Assembly (NCBI GenBank): GCA_012295275.1
Contig: CM022665.1
Span: 37,599,933-37,663,932, forward strand
Source: Chrysomallon squamiferum
Lineage: Eukaryota; Mollusca; Gastropoda; Neomphalida; Peltospiridae
Direction: 5' to 3'
Length of the DNA: 64,000 nucleotides
Both the position numbers and the translations under genes were made by a program. How positions within the stretch are numbered: the first letter of the stretch is position 1; each line of letters opens with the position of its first letter. This document shows, in pieces, positions 48,950 through 64,000 of the stretch. Under the pieces are notes generated by a model that was given only the letters and a program-made list of their open reading frames with translations, was not told the DNA's origin and searched no databases.

Positions 48950-49210
48950 GGCTTCTTAAATTTTGGCTGAAATGTACATCTATAAAGCAATAAAATAACA
49001 GGACTTGTCGAGACAGACACAAATGTGGAATTCCTGGGCAATCCCCATTGCTTTATTTTTATTGGCTTGGCATGTCACGTGATTCTAACGAGCGAATCAA
49101 TTTGCTTCCGCTTCTAGAGATAAAATAGAACATTCATTATGGCTTCTTGTAGATGATACGATCTGTTTGTTGACAAAATAAAACCATTTAAAGCTGTTTT
49201 AAGGCTAAAA
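48950..49210. promoter_or_regulatory. Head-to-head promoter of EFCAB11 and FBXO11
   Basis: The two start codons are separated by 261 bp. The interval contains the palindrome TCACGTGA (49075-49082, a USF/MITF/TFE-type E-box), ATTGG at 49061-49065 (inverted CCAAT box) and several CpGs, and has no TATA box in a fixed place. A six-codon upstream ORF (49139-49156) precedes the FBXO11 start. Both transcripts must start inside this interval or use longer upstream exons not seen here. Confidence 0.6.
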
Positions 49211-62053
<12,843 letters not shown>

Positions 62054-63673
62054 TTTAACACATTTTTAATTTTATCAGGAAACCAAGGCAACTGTGCGTT
62101 ACGAAACTGTGGTATTCATCAAAACAACATCTGTGATCGAGTCATTGTAGTTGTAAAACGATAATTATGCTGCCCTGTACAGATCAAATCTTTTAAACAA
62201 GTCTGGATTTTAGATTTAATATAAACATTAAACAAAAAAATTATAAAAAAAAATTAAAAAAATATGTTAACAAAATACGCATATGAATTGATTTTTTGAT
62301 TTTCATCTCTGTTTCATTTGTGAAGTCATCTCTGTTGTTGAAATTATGTGGGTGTCTTTTTGTCGAAGTGTCTGTGTATACTGAAGTAAAAATGTGAGCA
62401 TCACTTCATAGTTCTTTTTAAACAGAAATATGAATGTAGATGACACTTTGTCAGGTTAATCTCTATTGTTGGAATAAACATTGTCTTCAGTTTATAGAAT
62501 TATACGTGTAAAACTTCACTGTTTTAAATTGGAAATGCAGTCAGAATTCTCAGTGGTTAAAGTTCTCAAGGATCTTTTGTCTGCATGTCATATTCTAATT
62601 TTTCTGTTCAACAGAAATATTCTTGTTTGAGAAGCAGCTGAATATATACATTAACACTAAACTATAATCAAAAAGTAACTATGAAGTTTTACATCAAAGT
62701 GGTGTGAAGTATTTTCTCTGAAGATTTTCCGTCTTTTTGTTCTTTTTTGTTGTTTTTCTTGAGACAAATATGTGTACTTCATAATAGTGTAATTTCTATA
62801 AATTGTAATGTTCAGTGCATACTGTATTTAAAACCAAAGATTTTTCTGAAGCCTTTAAAGCAGTTTATATATTTTGTTCAAAAAACGTTTTGTCATTTTC
62901 TGAAGAAATATTTGACTCGTACATTTTTCTTCAGTTTATAATTTAATTTTTAAATTTTTTAAAATTATTATTTGGGGTTTTTTAAAGTACTAAAGATATA
63001 TTTTAATTAATCTCTGATAATTTTGTTATTCAATTGTAACAGCATTAGCTTGTTAATATATTATTCAATGAGTCAATCTGATTTTCAGTTTTTTCTTAAA
63101 ATTATGAATAACTGTCACATACATACAATTTTTATTTTTATTTCATTTGCCAAATACTTTTGTTTTTTATATTAACTAATAAGAGAAATTATTTGAATTT
63201 TGTTTTTTAAATTACAGATTGAAAATGGCAAAATACTTTCAGTTAAATGCAGAAAACAAATTTTATAAAAATTACAAAATAAATAAAAATGTTTCTCAAA
63301 TTTTTATTTTTTTATCCAATTTCATTTTGTTTATTGATATTTTATTATTATTATTTTTTATCAATATAATTTTATTTTTATTTTTTTTAAATGTAAAATT
63401 TTGAAAGAAAAAATATTCTGATTTTATACTGCTAGCTACTTTAAATTTAATACTTCTGTTTGCATAATAACAATGCTGTTTATATTAACAGTTATGTTTT
63501 GTTTCAGTATGGAATTCATTAACGTTACAGGATAGATTTTGTTTTTAATGCTAAAATTTTGATACATCTCATATATGTCATTGTCATTCTTTAAATTTTT
63601 TTAAATGTAATAGATGACCATTGTTGCATACAGTCTTCCTATACAAATTATCCCTTTTTTTTCTTCTCTTTTT

Positions 63674-63711
<38 letters not shown>

Positions 63712-64000
63712 GTCTTCCCATTTTCTTATTCAGATTTCTCATTTCTTGTTAATTTTGGGTCTTTTCTGCATTATACATGTTAACTAACTTCTTTGACATT
63801 AGTGATGTGAAATAATATATAACGGAAATGTATTGTAGTTTGGAAGATAATTTTAGAATAAGTTAAAATTTTGCTGTGATTTACACTATATCTGATGTAT
63901 TCAAAAACATGGAAGCATTCATTAATTATTTTTGACAGAAAAGGTTAAAAAAAAAAAAAAGATATTCTGAAAAAAGTCTTTTTTTACTTTTTAACTTTTT
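62054..64000 (+). other. FBXO11 3' UTR and downstream sequence
   Basis: AATAAA at 62473-62478 is the first clear polyadenylation signal, about 420 bases past the stop; others occur near 63282. A T run of about 34 nt lies at 63678-63711. No further gene is seen before the window ends. Confidence 0.5.

Overview
The window is AT-rich genomic DNA from an animal (metazoan) nuclear genome. Every recognisable gene is broken into many short exons by GT-AG introns of about 0.1 to 4 kb. Introns and spacers are full of homopolymer A/T runs, microsatellites and decayed DNA transposons. The proteins are close orthologues of human genes. Microsatellite style and gene content fit an invertebrate such as a lophotrochozoan, but the sequence does not fix the phylum.

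Layout: NXF1 (+, 341-13963, 24 coding exons, complete), the nuclear mRNA export receptor. It converges on TTL (-, 15356-20170, 8 exons, complete), tubulin--tyrosine ligase. LBR (-, 22693-31556, 10 coding exons plus a probable 5' untranslated exon near 32.1 kb) is a lamin B receptor / sterol C14-reductase that keeps an RS-rich N-terminus but shows no Tudor domain. The stretch 32.3-44.8 kb is transposon-rich and holds one weakly supported small membrane-protein gene (about 36.2-38.15 kb). EFCAB11 (-, 44825-48949, 6 exons, complete) encodes a small EF-hand protein. FBXO11 (+, 49211-62053, 19 coding exons, complete) encodes an SCF ubiquitin-ligase receptor and starts only 261 bp from EFCAB11, head to head. 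Reading frames close across every splice junction listed for these five genes, giving predicted proteins of 647, 376, 483, 172 and 867 aa.

The genes do not form a pathway. They are housekeeping and regulatory genes lying side by side: RNA export, tubulin modification, nuclear envelope and sterol reduction, calcium binding, ubiquitination. The most interesting points are two in-frame alternative donors in FBXO11, the Tudor-less LBR, the shared EFCAB11/FBXO11 promoter, the hAT-like repeats at 34.5-44.3 kb with CpG decay between copies, and the unassigned small membrane-protein candidate inside that interval. I see no prokaryotic genes, CRISPR arrays, tRNA or rRNA genes.
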